64,000 nt of DNA from Pontibacillus marinus BH030004 = DSM 16465 (GCF_000425225.1 NZ_AULJ01000012.1:62001-126000); one strand, 5' to 3'; shown: positions 35,105 to 44,398, counted from the stretch's first letter. Numbers and translations: made by a program. Notes: generated from the letters alone by a model not told the origin.

Positions 35105-36595
35105 TCATTCATCCACCAGTTTTAAAAATGACATCGTCAATAACACCATAATAATGCAGCCGGGTAGAGCGACTAAAACGGTTACGGTTTGAAGCGTGTT
35201 TAATCCACCAATAAATAATAAAGCAGTCGGTGGGATCGCTAATGCAAACGCCCAAAACAATCGGTTCCATCTTATGGGGTCCTCGTCCACTCTTTTTTGT
35301 GTGACAGCTGCGAGCATGTAAGACGATGTATCAAATGTTGTCGCCATAAAAATAATCGCGAGAATGGTGAAGAGAGCTACCATAACGGATCCAAGGGGAA
35401 GCGTGTGGATGATTGCGATAATCGCCTCATAAGCCAGTCCCTCTTGAATCATAGTAGGGATAGACAGCTCCTGATTCATTTGTAGAAACAAACCGTAATT
35501 TCCTAATACAAAAAAGAAAATCCAACACCCAAGTGAACCAAAAATGAGAGTCCCGAAAATCATCTGTTTTATCGTGCGGCCTTCAGAAACTTTCGCAATG
35601 AAGAGACCGATGAAGGGCGCATACACAATCCACCAAGCCCAGAAAAAGATAGTCCATTTTTCAGGGAATCCAGATTTGGCGATCGGATCGATCCAAGTGT
35701 TGAGCCTAAAGAAATTATTCATGATGAGCCCAACACTATTGGTGGATACTTCAAGTATAAAAATGGTTGGTCCGAAAATAATCACAATGAACAAAAGCAA
35801 TACCACGAGGTACACATTCAAATCACTCAAGCGTTTTATCCCTTTATCTAAACCGGAATAGACGCTTACAGCGAATACGCTTGTACAAATAAAAAGTAAA
35901 GCGAGGTCTAACATGAAGTTATGCTCAATGCCTGTTACTTTTTCAACGCCAGCCGCCATCATCGGAATCGAGATGCCAAGAGACGTCCCGGCTGCCCCTA
36001 ATAAGCCCATCACAAAACATAAATCGATAATTTTCCCAACGATCCCATCTGCATAATGTTTTAAAACAGGACGACATGCCTCGCTAATTTTTAAAACCGA
36101 TGTCCCTTTTACATGATACAAATACGCAATCGGAAGGGCAGGCAAGCAATAAATCGCCCAAGCCGTAGGACCTGAATGGAATAGACCATAGGCTGCACTC
36201 CATTCAACAGCTGGTGTGGTTTCAGGCATGAGACCGAGTGGTGGATTCATATAATAATAGGCCCACTCAATCGTCCCCCAGTAAATTACCCCTGATCCGA
36301 CACCCGCACAAAAGATCATCGCAATCCAGCTGAAATTTGAAAATCGAGGTAAAATCCCGCGTGTTCTGGAAAGCTGAATACGTCCATATTTACTAAAGGC
36401 TACCCATAATAAAAAAGCTAGAGAGCACATTCCAATCCATATGTACACAATCCCAACAATTTCATTCAGCTGCTGACGAATCACTGCAAAATAATCGTGG
36501 ATCTGGGTGGGATAGAGAAAGATCAGCCCACTCATTAGCAAAAGAAGCCCCACGGCTAATAGAAAGAAGGGCCAATCCATTACCGATTTCTTCAT
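35105..36595 (-). CDS. BCCT-family transporter (betaine/carnitine/choline)
   Basis: A 496-residue transporter with twelve predicted helices. The family tryptophan motif is FFWAWWIVYAPFIGLFIAKVSEGRTI (26 residues; core FFWAWWIVYAPF). The TM3 region reads GSGVIYWGTIEWAYYY; the glycine-methionine motif of sodium-coupled betaine carriers is absent, which brings it nearer to CaiT-type exchangers. It lacks long regulatory tails. In a halophile it probably imports an osmolyte or its precursor; the exact substrate is open. Confidence 0.85.
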   Translation of the reverse strand: MKKSVMDWPFFLLAVGLLLLMSGLIFLYPTQIHDYFAVIRQQLNEIVGIVYIWIGMCSLAFLLWVAFSKYGRIQLSRTRGILPRFSNFSWIAMIFCAGVGSGVIYWGTIEWAYYYMNPPLGLMPETTPAVEWSAAYGLFHSGPTAWAIYCLPALPIAYLYHVKGTSVLKISEACRPVLKHYADGIVGKIIDLCFVMGLLGAAGTSLGISIPMMAAGVEKVTGIEHNFMLDLALLFICTSVFAVSVYSGLDKGIKRLSDLNVYLVVLLLFIVIIFGPTIFILEVSTNSVGLIMNNFFRLNTWIDPIAKSGFPEKWTIFFWAWWIVYAPFIGLFIAKVSEGRTIKQMIFGTLIFGSLGCWIFFFVLGNYGLFLQMNQELSIPTMIQEGLAYEAIIAIIHTLPLGSVMVALFTILAIIFMATTFDTSSYMLAAVTQKRVDEDPIRWNRLFWAFALAIPPTALLFIGGLNTLQTVTVLVALPGCIIMVLLTMSFLKLVDE

Positions 36596-36681
36596 TTATG
36601 TACCCCCTAAGAAAACATACTTCCGTATTAGATGAATGTATGAGGTTGATAGGATGAATATGACAAGCTATCCATCGTTCT

Positions 36682-37809
36682 TTACCTCTTGGGAAAGATT
36701 AAATTTTTGGTAGATACGATTAGGTCCAATCGTTCTAATGTCTCACAATACTGAGGTTTGATCTCTCCGGTAAATGGAATGCCTTTCATATTTAAAAGAT
36801 CTACAACAGCCTCATCGTGATACCAATCTCCTATTTGGGGAGAGGTGTGATGAACCTTCTTCCATACATGAGATAGTTGAGGACTATAGAAGCGAGGATA
36901 GTTATAGGAAATCGAACAATTTTTGAAACGCGGAGGATAAGATACCCCAGGTACTGCCTCTTTTTTATCCTGGAAAACATTCGACCAATAATCTTGTCGG
37001 GAACCAGTATGAACCTTATTTTTAGCCCACTTTGATATGAAAGGAAGTTTGTCAGAAAACAAAAGGGTGTACAAGCTTTTGCCGAATTCTATACGTTTAT
37101 ATAATGAGGCGAAGTGATGAACGGTAGCTCCAACTAATTTAATTTCATTATTTTCTTCACAAGGAAAAAGCATTTGATTCATGCTTAATACATCCTGAAG
37201 TTGGAACTCGAGTATATCTAACACAGATTGCTGGTACGTTGGGTTTTGAATCACACGGTCCTCTATGTAATGTTGTTCGTTTATAATCAAGGCTATGGAA
37301 AGGAGTTCTTGATTTGGCTCTTTCCAAAAATGCTCCCACATTGCTTTCATAAATACTGATACGCCGAAATAAGGTAGAAGATAAAAGAGCGATTTTTGCT
37401 TTCTTTTGCTCTCTTCATAAAGGAGAAGTTGAGGGAAGGCATCTTGGAAAATGAGCCAATTCCCACGTTCTAGCATGTGAAAGAAATCGTTTTGTTCTTT
37501 TGGTGATAAGAGTTTCGGCAAGAATTCTCCTTTAAGGTCCGTCATGTTCCACCCTGCATTACGGGAAACCATATGGGCAAGAAGAGACCATTGGATTTCA
37601 GGGTGTTTTTGATAGTAGTCCAAGTAGGCTTTTGTTCGCATGATGTTGTTTTTGTTAAGGAGTTGCGTTTTGTCTTGAATCGTTTTGAGGAGATGTTTGT
37701 CTTTGGGAGATAAGGTAGGAGAAGTGTGTAGTTGATGGTCGTGTAAGGCTTCTTTAAATGGTGAGATATCTTTTGTATTCTTTTTCATTACATTAAAGAA
37801 ACGAATCAT
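36682..37809 (-). CDS. DUF2515 family protein (YppC-like)
   Basis: A protein of about 375 residues resembling Bacillus subtilis YppC, with the stretch HMVSRNAGWNMTDLKGEFL near residue 80 and a globular, mostly helical body. No signal peptide or transmembrane helix is clear and no catalytic motif is known. I use the ATG at 37809, six bases after AGAGGAG; the ATG two codons upstream touches that sequence. The role is unknown. Confidence 0.7.
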   Translation of the reverse strand: MIRFFNVMKKNTKDISPFKEALHDHQLHTSPTLSPKDKHLLKTIQDKTQLLNKNNIMRTKAYLDYYQKHPEIQWSLLAHMVSRNAGWNMTDLKGEFLPKLLSPKEQNDFFHMLERGNWLIFQDAFPQLLLYEESKRKQKSLFYLLPYFGVSVFMKAMWEHFWKEPNQELLSIALIINEQHYIEDRVIQNPTYQQSVLDILEFQLQDVLSMNQMLFPCEENNEIKLVGATVHHFASLYKRIEFGKSLYTLLFSDKLPFISKWAKNKVHTGSRQDYWSNVFQDKKEAVPGVSYPPRFKNCSISYNYPRFYSPQLSHVWKKVHHTSPQIGDWYHDEAVVDLLNMKGIPFTGEIKPQYCETLERLDLIVSTKNLIFPKR

Positions 37810-37891
37810 AATCATCTCCTCTGGCTTCGTCTACTAGTATTGTATGGTTAGCTGTTCAATAAGATGATGCATGGGAAAAATATCAATTTGC

Positions 37892-37897
37892 TATAAT
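37892..37897 (+). promoter_or_regulatory. Probable -10 box of the queuosine operon
   Basis: A perfect TATAAT lies about 55 bases upstream of the preQ1 aptamer; a matching -35 box is poor. Confidence 0.45.
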
Positions 37898-37952
37898 CCC
37901 AAACCTCTAGTAGAATTCTTTAAGGACATATAAATAGCTCGCAAACGGCGAG

Positions 37953-37986
37953 AGAGGTTCTAGCTAAACCCTCTTTAAAAAACTAA
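37953..37986 (+). promoter_or_regulatory. preQ1-I riboswitch aptamer
   Basis: AGAGGTTCTAGC, then ACCCTCT, then the A-rich tail AAAAAACTAA match the short preQ1 class I pseudoknot. It lies just upstream of queC, as in Bacillus subtilis, and should turn the operon off when preQ1 is present. Confidence 0.93.
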
Positions 37987-37989
37987 GAT

Positions 37990-38026
37990 AACAGCATGCC
38001 TGGTCTTAGGTGTGCTGTTTTTCTTT
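37990..38026 (+). terminator. preQ1 riboswitch terminator
   Basis: AACAGCA pairs with TGCTGTT, followed by TTTCTTTTT, between the aptamer and queC. Confidence 0.8.
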
Positions 38027-38046
38027 TTAACAAAGGAGAAAGCAAC

Positions 38047-38715
38047 ATGATGAATAAAAAAGCAGTTGTTGTATTTAGTGGTGGTCAGGACAGTACCACA
38101 TGCCTATTCTGGGCAATGAAGCATTTTGATGAAGTAGAAGTTGTAACCTTTAATTATAATCAGCGCCACGCTCTTGAAATTGAGTGTGCGAAAAATATCG
38201 CAGAAGAAGTGAATGTTAAACATCATATTTTAGATATGGCTCTTTTAAATCAGCTTGCGCCAAACGCGTTAACCCGTGATGATATTGAAGTGAAAGACGG
38301 GGAAGATGGCGGGCTACCATCTACCTTTGTACCTGGACGAAATCTATTATTCTTGTCTTTTGCCGGTGTCTTAGCAAGCCAGGTTGGAGCGAAGCACATT
38401 ATCACTGGCGTATGTGAGACAGATTTCAGTGGTTATCCAGATTGCCGCGATGCCTTCGTAAAATCCTTGAACGTAACACTGAACCTATCTATGGATCAGG
38501 ATTTTGTCATTCACACACCTCTAATGTGGTTAGACAAAAAAGAAACGTGGGCACTTGCTGATGAATTGGATGCCCTAGAATTTGTACGTGAGAAGACACT
38601 AACGTGCTATAACGGTGTTATTGCCGATGGTTGTGGCGAATGCCCGGCATGTGAATTACGTCGAGCTGGCTTAGATGAGTATTTAGCATCTGTTGAAGAG
38701 GAGGCGAAGTCATGA
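38047..38715 (+). CDS. queC: 7-cyano-7-deazaguanine synthase
   Basis: Converts 7-carboxy-7-deazaguanine to preQ0 with ammonia and ATP, in the cytoplasm. The PP-loop motif FSGGQDSTT is near the N-terminus, and the zinc-binding cysteines are in [19 protein letters not shown]. The 222-residue form from the ATG at 38047 follows AAAGGAG and has family length; an upstream ATG at 37996 lies inside the riboswitch terminator. It overlaps queD by 4 bp. Confidence 0.95.
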   Translation: MMNKKAVVVFSGGQDSTTCLFWAMKHFDEVEVVTFNYNQRHALEIECAKNIAEEVNVKHHILDMALLNQLAPNALTRDDIEVKDGEDGGLPSTFVPGRNLLFLSFAGVLASQVGAKHIITGVCETDFSGYPDCRDAFVKSLNVTLNLSMDQDFVIHTPLMWLDKKETWALADELDALEFVREKTLTCYNGVIADGCGECPACELRRAGLDEYLASVEEEAKS

Positions 38716-39200
38716 GTGAAGGGATGTTCGGATTTCGCATTGTAGAAGATCTTGAGAAAATTGATCAGGACATTCAGCGTTCTGAGCTTAAGTATCATAA
38801 CAAACGCGTTATGGTAAGCAAAGAGTTCACTTTTGATGCCGCTCACCACTTACATTGCTATGAAGGGAAATGTAAAAACCTTCACGGTCATACGTACAAA
38901 GTCGTTTTTGGAATCAGTGGCTTTGTGAATGATATTGGTCTTGTTATTGATTTTGGTGACATTAAAGAAATCTGGAAAAATGAAATTGAAATTTATCTAG
39001 ACCATCGTTACTTGAATGAGACGCTTCCGAAAATGAATACGTCGGCTGAAAACATGGTGGTTTGGATTTATGAAAAGATGAGCGAATCGCTAAAAAATCG
39101 TGAGGATCAATACGATGGTGCTCGCGTTGAATTTGTTCGCTTGTTTGAAACGCCAACAAGTTACGCAGAAGTGAAAAGGGAGTGGATGGAAGTTGAGTAA
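38712..39200 (+). CDS. queD: 6-carboxy-5,6,7,8-tetrahydropterin synthase
   Basis: Makes 6-carboxytetrahydropterin from dihydroneopterin triphosphate. Zinc histidines are in FDAAHHLH and NLHGHTYKV; the catalytic cysteine is in GKCKNLHGH. At 162 residues it is longer than the usual 120-140, because of a 30-residue N-terminal extension ([17 protein letters not shown]). It overlaps queC and queE, so the three are translationally coupled. Confidence 0.93.
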   Translation: MSEGMFGFRIVEDLEKIDQDIQRSELKYHNKRVMVSKEFTFDAAHHLHCYEGKCKNLHGHTYKVVFGISGFVNDIGLVIDFGDIKEIWKNEIEIYLDHRYLNETLPKMNTSAENMVVWIYEKMSESLKNREDQYDGARVEFVRLFETPTSYAEVKREWMEVE

Positions 39201-39924
39201 ACTCCCTGTATTAGAAATTTTCGGGCCAACCATTCAAGGGGAAGGGATGGTTATTGGTCGAAAAACGATGTTCGTCCGCACAGCAGGATGCGACTATCGT
39301 TGCAGTTGGTGTGATTCCGCCTTTACTTGGGACGGATCCGCGAAAGATGAAATTCGTAAGATGTCTGCAGATGACATTTTTAATGAATTAAAGGAACTCG
39401 GTGGAACTCGGTTTAACCACGTTACGATCTCTGGCGGAAACCCAGCGTTACTTGCTGGAATGGATGCACTTGTTGAACAGTTGCATGATCATTCAATCGA
39501 AGTAGCCCTTGAAACACAAGGATCTAAATGGCAGGACTGGATGGGAAACATTGATGATTTAACGATCTCACCAAAACCGCCAAGTTCGATGATGAAAACC
39601 GATTTTGGAAAGTTAGATGCGATCATTAATGAGTTAAGATCACAGGATCGTGTTGAAAAGCACACTAGCTTGAAGGTTGTTGTGTTTAATGACGAGGACT
39701 TTGAGTATGCTGTTCATGTTCATGAGCGTTATCCTGATGTTCCGTTCTTTTTACAAGTCGGTAACGATGATACAAGTACCGCGGATGATGACAACTTAAC
39801 TAGGGATCTTCTTAATAAATATGAATGGCTGATCAACAAAACGATGGAAGATGCCCGTATGAATAACGTGCGCGTTTTACCGCAGCTCCATACATTTGTA
39901 TGGGGAAATAGTCGAGGCGTTTAA
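39193..39924 (+). CDS. queE: 7-carboxy-7-deazaguanine synthase (radical SAM)
   Basis: A radical-SAM enzyme that contracts carboxytetrahydropterin to 7-carboxy-7-deazaguanine. The Fe-S cluster cysteines are in RTAGCDYRCSWCDSAFTWDG; ISGGNPAL is the SAM-binding GGE-like motif, here with Asn. The TTG start overlaps queD by 8 bp. It has 243 residues. The last step enzyme QueF is not in this window. Its TAA stop is the first triplet of a dispersed repeat element. Confidence 0.94.
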   Translation: MSKLPVLEIFGPTIQGEGMVIGRKTMFVRTAGCDYRCSWCDSAFTWDGSAKDEIRKMSADDIFNELKELGGTRFNHVTISGGNPALLAGMDALVEQLHDHSIEVALETQGSKWQDWMGNIDDLTISPKPPSSMMKTDFGKLDAIINELRSQDRVEKHTSLKVVVFNDEDFEYAVHVHERYPDVPFFLQVGNDDTSTADDDNLTRDLLNKYEWLINKTMEDARMNNVRVLPQLHTFVWGNSRGV

Positions 39925-40050
39925 AGAAAACTTGCCGAATGCAAGCCTTTTAAGGCCCAGACAGAGGCTTAGTTGCACTTATACTTCATACATTCAAAAT
40001 TCTCTACGTCGAATTGCTCCATTGCAAAAATTTTATATCTTAACGTGTAA
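39922..40050 (+). repeat. Dispersed ~130-bp element, copy 2
   Basis: Starts TAAAGAAAACTTGC, which supplies the queE stop codon, and runs through CAGACAGAGGCTTAG, CTTATACTTCATAC and GCTCCATTGC to CTTAACGTGTAA. A terminator follows within 10 bp. Confidence 0.9.
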
Positions 40051-40056
40051 TTGGAA

Positions 40057-40089
40057 AAATCCCCAACAAGTCTGTTGGGGATTTTTTTA
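40057..40089 (+). terminator. Rho-independent terminator of the que operon
   Basis: AAATCCCCAACA pairs with TGTTGGGGATTT, followed by TTTT. It is placed beyond the repeat element. Confidence 0.9.
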
Positions 40090-40103
40090 ACTTTCAATCG
40101 TTA

Positions 40104-40631
40104 TTAACTATCTTTTTCACTAGAAACTGTCGGAGCCAGTGGTGTAGTTGCTGGAAGGCATTGAATTCCACAGAAACAGTTTAAGTCAACTGTAAAGCAT
40201 ACGCCCGTTGCTTCAAGGTCACGTACACTGCTACCAGGGAAGAAATCACAGATATCCTTTTTGGAACCTGGTTCTGAACTACCTTCAGTAACTGGAAGTA
40301 GCAACTCAAGTCTTACACAGCATTCATCTTCATCGACAAAGTTTTTGGCGCGGAAGATTGGTGATTCCAGACAATCCAAAAACGTGCCTCCTGAACCGCC
40401 TAATGGTTTTTCAGCAATCGCTTTCCCTATAAAATACTCACAAGTTCCTTTACATAATAGTGTAAATGGAACTGTTGTTGCTGTACCATTTCCGCCAGTA
40501 GGAGAAAGCAAATCATTTATTGATTGCTCGCAACTTGAATCGCAACAATTGTCTTCAACAGCATCTTGAGCTCTTACAATTTCTCGTACTGTGTCACAAA
40601 CACACTCACTTTTACCATGAGAACAACTCAT
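40104..40631 (-). CDS. cotZ: Spore outer coat protein, CotY/CotZ/ExsY type
   Basis: A 175-residue cysteine-rich protein. The family pattern is clear: CVCDTVREIVRAQDAVEDNC near the N-terminus, SPIFRAKNFVDEDECCVRLELL in the middle, and GVCFTVDLNCFCGIQCL near the end. Such proteins self-assemble through disulfides into the spore crust or exosporium. An AGGAGG ribosome binding site precedes the ATG. The divergent neighbour is another coat gene, which supports mother-cell expression late in sporulation. Confidence 0.88.
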   Translation of the reverse strand: MSCSHGKSECVCDTVREIVRAQDAVEDNCCDSSCEQSINDLLSPTGGNGTATTVPFTLLCKGTCEYFIGKAIAEKPLGGSGGTFLDCLESPIFRAKNFVDEDECCVRLELLLPVTEGSSEPGSKKDICDFFPGSSVRDLEATGVCFTVDLNCFCGIQCLPATTPLAPTVSSEKDS

Positions 40632-40819
40632 ACAAAATCCTCCTTTTTCCGATTTAATAATACATTATGTAGGTGAGAACCCTTTTGACTGTATGAATGT
40701 CCATGTTTTTGTGATGTTTATGTAGATGAAGGTTAAACAAATAGTAAACAATTCCCTAGCATGATTCTGGTGTGACAAGCCATTCTAATCATGAATGTGA
40801 TTTTATAGGAGGGACCATA

Positions 40820-41458
40820 ATGGCAAATCAGAATCAGATGAATGCGCAGGGTCAAAATGGGATGCAGATGCCACCAAACATGCAACAACAAAACATGAAT
40901 CATGGTGGACATGAGATGTTTGATGCTCATGAAGTCATCGCATCGATTATTAGTATGCTGGACCAATATCAAATGTATGATCAACATATTCAAGACCAAG
41001 AGTTGAAAAGCATCTTAAATCGTCAATACACATTTATGACACAGCTTTACAACACCGTTGTAGAAAGTTTCAAAACTGGACAGGATCCAACTGTTCCAAC
41101 ACAGCAATACAAAATGCAACAAAATAACGATACCGTTTATGGTGTGAAACCTGGAAAACCTAAAAAGCCTAACCAATCCATTCAAGAATTATCTGACCAA
41201 GGATTATCTGCTTATATGTTAGGCCAAGTTAAGTCCCTAGCATCTCTAATGACCATGACGTCTCTAGAAATGACTAACCCTGTACTACGTCGTGAAATTG
41301 CGGATAGTGTACCGAACTTAATTGAGATGGGTTACGAGATCTTCCTTTACCAAAACAAGCACGGTTACTATCAAGTTCCACAACTAGCGCAACAAGACAT
41401 GAATAACATGCTTCAGAGCTATGCGCCTGTACAAGGTCAAAACAAACCGTTAATGTAA
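40820..41458 (+). CDS. CotF-family spore coat protein
   Basis: A 212-residue protein with a Met/Gln/Asn-rich N-terminus, then a ferritin-like helical CotF domain (about 35-200; ASIISMLDQYQMYDQHIQD, QVKSLASLMTMTSLEMTNPVLRREIAD). The ATG at 40820 follows AGGAGGG; an in-frame start at 40772 has none. It lies head to head with the cotZ-like gene. It is structural in the spore coat; no enzymatic role is expected. Confidence 0.85.
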   Translation: MANQNQMNAQGQNGMQMPPNMQQQNMNHGGHEMFDAHEVIASIISMLDQYQMYDQHIQDQELKSILNRQYTFMTQLYNTVVESFKTGQDPTVPTQQYKMQQNNDTVYGVKPGKPKKPNQSIQELSDQGLSAYMLGQVKSLASLMTMTSLEMTNPVLRREIADSVPNLIEMGYEIFLYQNKHGYYQVPQLAQQDMNNMLQSYAPVQGQNKPLM

Positions 41459-41466
41459 ATTATGTG

Positions 41467-41506
41467 AAGCTGGGTATAAGTCATGTGCTTATATCCAGCT
41501 TTTCTT
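41467..41506 (+). terminator. Rho-independent terminator
   Basis: AAGCTGGGTATAAG pairs with CTTATATCCAGCTT, followed by TTCTTTT, after the CotF-like gene. Confidence 0.88.
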
Positions 41507-41533
41507 TTGGGGTATCAGGTGGTTTAGTGGGGG

Positions 41534-41705
41534 AGCTTGGAATCTAGGAGGGGCGCCTGAATTTCAATGAGTATTGCCTAAATTTGAATAAGGAGCGCCT
41601 GAATCTGCTCGAGGGTCGCCTGAATAAAAGGTGTGACCGCCTGAATCCTAGCGTAATCGCCTGAACTCAAAAAAAACCGCCTGAATCGAAGAGGAAGTCA
41701 CTATC
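41534..41705. repeat. Intergenic phrase repeat, CGCCTGAAT type, 21-bp period
   Basis: Seven units start with GCCTGAAT or a one-base variant at 41555, 41576, 41597, 41618, 41639, 41659 and 41679, spaced 21, 21, 21, 21, 20 and 20 bp. The 12-13 bases between cores are unrelated. It lies between a terminator and the LysE-family gene. Confidence 0.85.
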
Positions 41706-41779
41706 CTAATAAAGAATCGTTAATACATACCAGCTTGTCCGAATACATTTAGTGCAAAAGAGAATTAAAGGTGGTTCCT

Positions 41780-42423
41780 ATGGCTATTTTCTTTAGTTAC
41801 ATATTATTAGGCTTATCTCTATCAGCTCCAGTTGGTCCAATTAATGCTGCACAACTGGATAAAGGCATACGATTTGGTTTTATGAACGCATGGCTAGTTG
41901 GGATAGGAGGCATGATCGCAGATGCCTTATTCATGCTCCTTATTTATTATGGTGTAGCTCAATTTTTGGACACGCCTCTTATCAAAACGTTTCTTTGGTT
42001 GTTCGGATTTTTCGTATTATGCTACACAGGTGTGGCTACACAGGTGTGGAGAGTATTATGAATTCAAAATCAACGAGCACCAGTGGAACCTATGCTCGTG
42101 GTGAAACAAAAGGGAAATCATTCAGAATAGGATTTTTCATGGCAGTTTCAAATCCGCTCAATATTTTATTTTGGCTCGGAATTTATGGTTCTGTCTTAGC
42201 AAAAACCGCAGATTCATATAGCAATGTTCAACTTCTTCTTTATAGCTCAGGAATCTTTGTGGGGATTACGCTGTGGGATTTAACCATGGCAAGTGTAGCA
42301 ACAGGAGCGAGAAAATGGTTTAATCATAAAGTTTTACAATGGATCTCCATTATTGCTGGGGTGATCCTGATTGGATTTGGATTGTATTTTGGAGCACAAG
42401 CTTTTCAGTTATTATTCTTATAA
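41780..42423 (+). pseudogene. LysE-family amino-acid exporter, frameshifted by a 14-bp tandem duplication
   Basis: The reading frame starts at the ATG at 41780 (after AAAGGTGG) with a typical LysE N-terminus (SAPVGPINAAQLDKGIRFGFMNAWLVGIGGMIADALFML; core APVGPINAAQLDKG). It stops early at 42061. The rest continues in another frame to 42423 (RIGFFMAVSNPLNILFWLGIYGS). At the break the 14-mer GCTACACAGGTGTG is present twice in a row (42021-42034 and 42035-42048). Removing one copy restores one frame of about 210 residues reading LCYTGVESIMNSK. The family exports lysine, threonine or related amino acids. Confidence 0.85.
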
Positions 42424-42489
42424 ATAGACAGACACCCAGATGAGTCTCTCCTAATAGGATAAACGTGTAGCCTTAAGGAGGGACGTTTT

Positions 42490-43260
42490 GTGTCGTCTTT
42501 ATATACGAAAAGTTGCATAGAGGAAACACCTGATCAACTGGAGCACTGGCAATGGTCAGCGTTCGAGCAATTCACATCCATGATGATTAATGAGAATCAC
42601 CCCTATCCTTGTCTGCCAGGGAAGCAAGGCTTTCTAGCGGATTCATTGCGTTTTGGTTTTGCTGGAGATCCTCGAAATAAGGCAACAATAATACATCTAG
42701 CTCATTTATTAAAAACTTACGGAACCATTTCACGAGACACAGGTAAGTATGCCTCGCTCGTTATATTTTTTGATTCGAGAGAACTTGAGAAAGGATATAC
42801 AGATGTTGATCATTATCAAAGCTTATTTTGGTCTATTTTGAGTCAGGTTCATGAACAAGACGAAAAGCCGTGGCCAGAGGAAATACCTGAGGATCCATCT
42901 CATCATGAGTGGGAGTTTTGCTTTGAAGGGGAGCCCTATTTCTCGTTTTGTGCTACTCCGGCACATACCCAACGCAAAAGTCGGTCATTTCCTTACTTCA
43001 TGCTCGCTTTTCAACCACGATGGGTTTTTGATGAACTCAATGATTCCACTTCACTAGGACGAAAAATGAAGAAGGTCATTCGGGAGAGACTTGAGGGTTA
43101 CGATGGAATGACGCCGCATCCAGATTTGAAGTGGTACGGCCAAAAAGATAATCATGAGTGGAAGCAATACTTTTTACATGATGATGATTCAACACCAAGC
43201 AAATGTCCGTTTATGCGGATGAAGCAGAAGTTTAAAGAGTTCGGGATAAAAAAGAGCTAA
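42490..43260 (+). CDS. YqcI/YcgG family protein
   Basis: A 256-residue cytoplasmic protein matching the YqcI/YcgG family, with AFEQFTSMMINENHPYPCLPGKQGF at the N-terminus (core NENHPYPCLPG) and FSFCATPAHTQRKSRSFPY in the middle. A conserved cysteine near the end (SKCPFM) is typical. It starts with GTG after AAGGAGGG. Biochemical function is unknown; some members are linked to heme- or haem-oxygenase-like enzymes, which I cannot confirm here. Confidence 0.8.
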   Translation: MSSLYTKSCIEETPDQLEHWQWSAFEQFTSMMINENHPYPCLPGKQGFLADSLRFGFAGDPRNKATIIHLAHLLKTYGTISRDTGKYASLVIFFDSRELEKGYTDVDHYQSLFWSILSQVHEQDEKPWPEEIPEDPSHHEWEFCFEGEPYFSFCATPAHTQRKSRSFPYFMLAFQPRWVFDELNDSTSLGRKMKKVIRERLEGYDGMTPHPDLKWYGQKDNHEWKQYFLHDDDSTPSKCPFMRMKQKFKEFGIKKS

Positions 43261-43285
43261 ATCTCTTAATGGATTTAGCTCTTTT
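43252..43285. terminator. Bidirectional terminator
   Basis: AAGAGCTAAATC pairs with GATTTAGCTCTT; it overlaps the stop codon of the YcgG-like gene and also serves the convergent lipoprotein gene. Confidence 0.88.
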
Positions 43286-43297
43286 GCATGTTTTATT

Positions 43298-44254
43298 TTA
43301 CTGTTCTGTTGGCATCATGGACTTCATCATAAGTTGATTTAATTTCTCTTCAAATTGTTTTTGAGTCATTGTATTTTCTTCTGTTGGGTTCATAGTAAAT
43401 TCGATGCTTTCGTTAATACTCTTAAATTGATTCGTTACATTAACCGCTATAGAACCTTGTTGACCAGCTTCACTAGCTTCCATTTCCATATTGATTTCTT
43501 CTTTCTTAAGTTGATTATCTTCAATAGTCGTTTGCATGGAAACTTTATTGAATGACACATCTTCTAGACTCTTCTCAATGTCCTCCTTGCTGGCACCTTG
43601 AGGTAACTGATTATTTTCTTTAATTGAAGATTCAACTAGTGATATGATTAAATCTTTTACTTGTTTTCCTTTTAAGTTCAGTTCAATCTGATTTTCATTT
43701 TTCGTGAATTGGTCCTCAGAAAGTGATTTGATCATGTCCATCATTTGTTTGTTGTATTGTTCTTGAAGTTGTTTCTGGTCACCGTTTTTCGTAGAAGCAC
43801 TCGCATCTAAAGCAACGTACTCTTTTTCAAATTGAAAGTCAGGTGAAACAGGTAAAAGTGGTACCATGCTCATGGCTTGTTTAATCGTTTCTGTTTTGAT
43901 GTACACTTTCTGCTTTTTCATGTTGATATGCATAGGAACATCAAGATTGAAAGACATAGGACCTTGGCTCGTTTTGATATTTAATACGGCTTCTGTCATT
44001 TCCTTTTCCGTATCAACACGTACATCTGCTTGAAATTCAGCATTATTGATGAGGCCTAAGAACATTTGAGCGTTTGGCGCGTTGTTCATATCTTCTGACT
44101 GAACGTTTACGTCAATCGTTGAACTTGTTTCATATGTTTTGGCATCCATAAACCCTTGATAGGCTTGGACATATGTTTCTTTTGCTGACTGTCCGCAAGC
44201 GGTAAGTACGAATAATAGTGCTGTTACAGATAGTAAACTTAATATTTTTTTCAT
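43298..44254 (-). CDS. Lipoprotein, LppX/DUF6612-like, unknown function
   Basis: A 318-residue exported lipoprotein with lipobox LTAC (Cys20). The body alternates beta-strand-like segments (VDVNVQSEDM, ADVRVDTEKEMTEAVLNI, INVEMEAS-like), as in the half-barrel lipoproteins thought to carry lipids. The ATG at 44254 follows AGGGGGGAGT; the upstream frame has neither signal peptide nor ribosome binding site. It is a single gene with its own terminator. The function is uncertain. Confidence 0.75.
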   Translation of the reverse strand: MKKILSLLSVTALLFVLTACGQSAKETYVQAYQGFMDAKTYETSSTIDVNVQSEDMNNAPNAQMFLGLINNAEFQADVRVDTEKEMTEAVLNIKTSQGPMSFNLDVPMHINMKKQKVYIKTETIKQAMSMVPLLPVSPDFQFEKEYVALDASASTKNGDQKQLQEQYNKQMMDMIKSLSEDQFTKNENQIELNLKGKQVKDLIISLVESSIKENNQLPQGASKEDIEKSLEDVSFNKVSMQTTIEDNQLKKEEINMEMEASEAGQQGSIAVNVTNQFKSINESIEFTMNPTEENTMTQKQFEEKLNQLMMKSMMPTEQ

Positions 44255-44398
44255 GTTGACTCCCCCCTGTATGTTATTTACACCGAGAACTAATGTAACA
44301 TGATTGTAATAATTATAGGAATGAGAAATTTTTTCCTTTTTGATAGATCTGCTAAAATAGAGAATATTGAATTCGCAACCATGAAGGAGCATTAGACC

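Noticed and set aside
41534-41705. CRISPR array
   Set aside because: The repeated core is only 8 bases with 12-13 base spacers; CRISPR repeats are 23 bases or longer and no cas gene is present.
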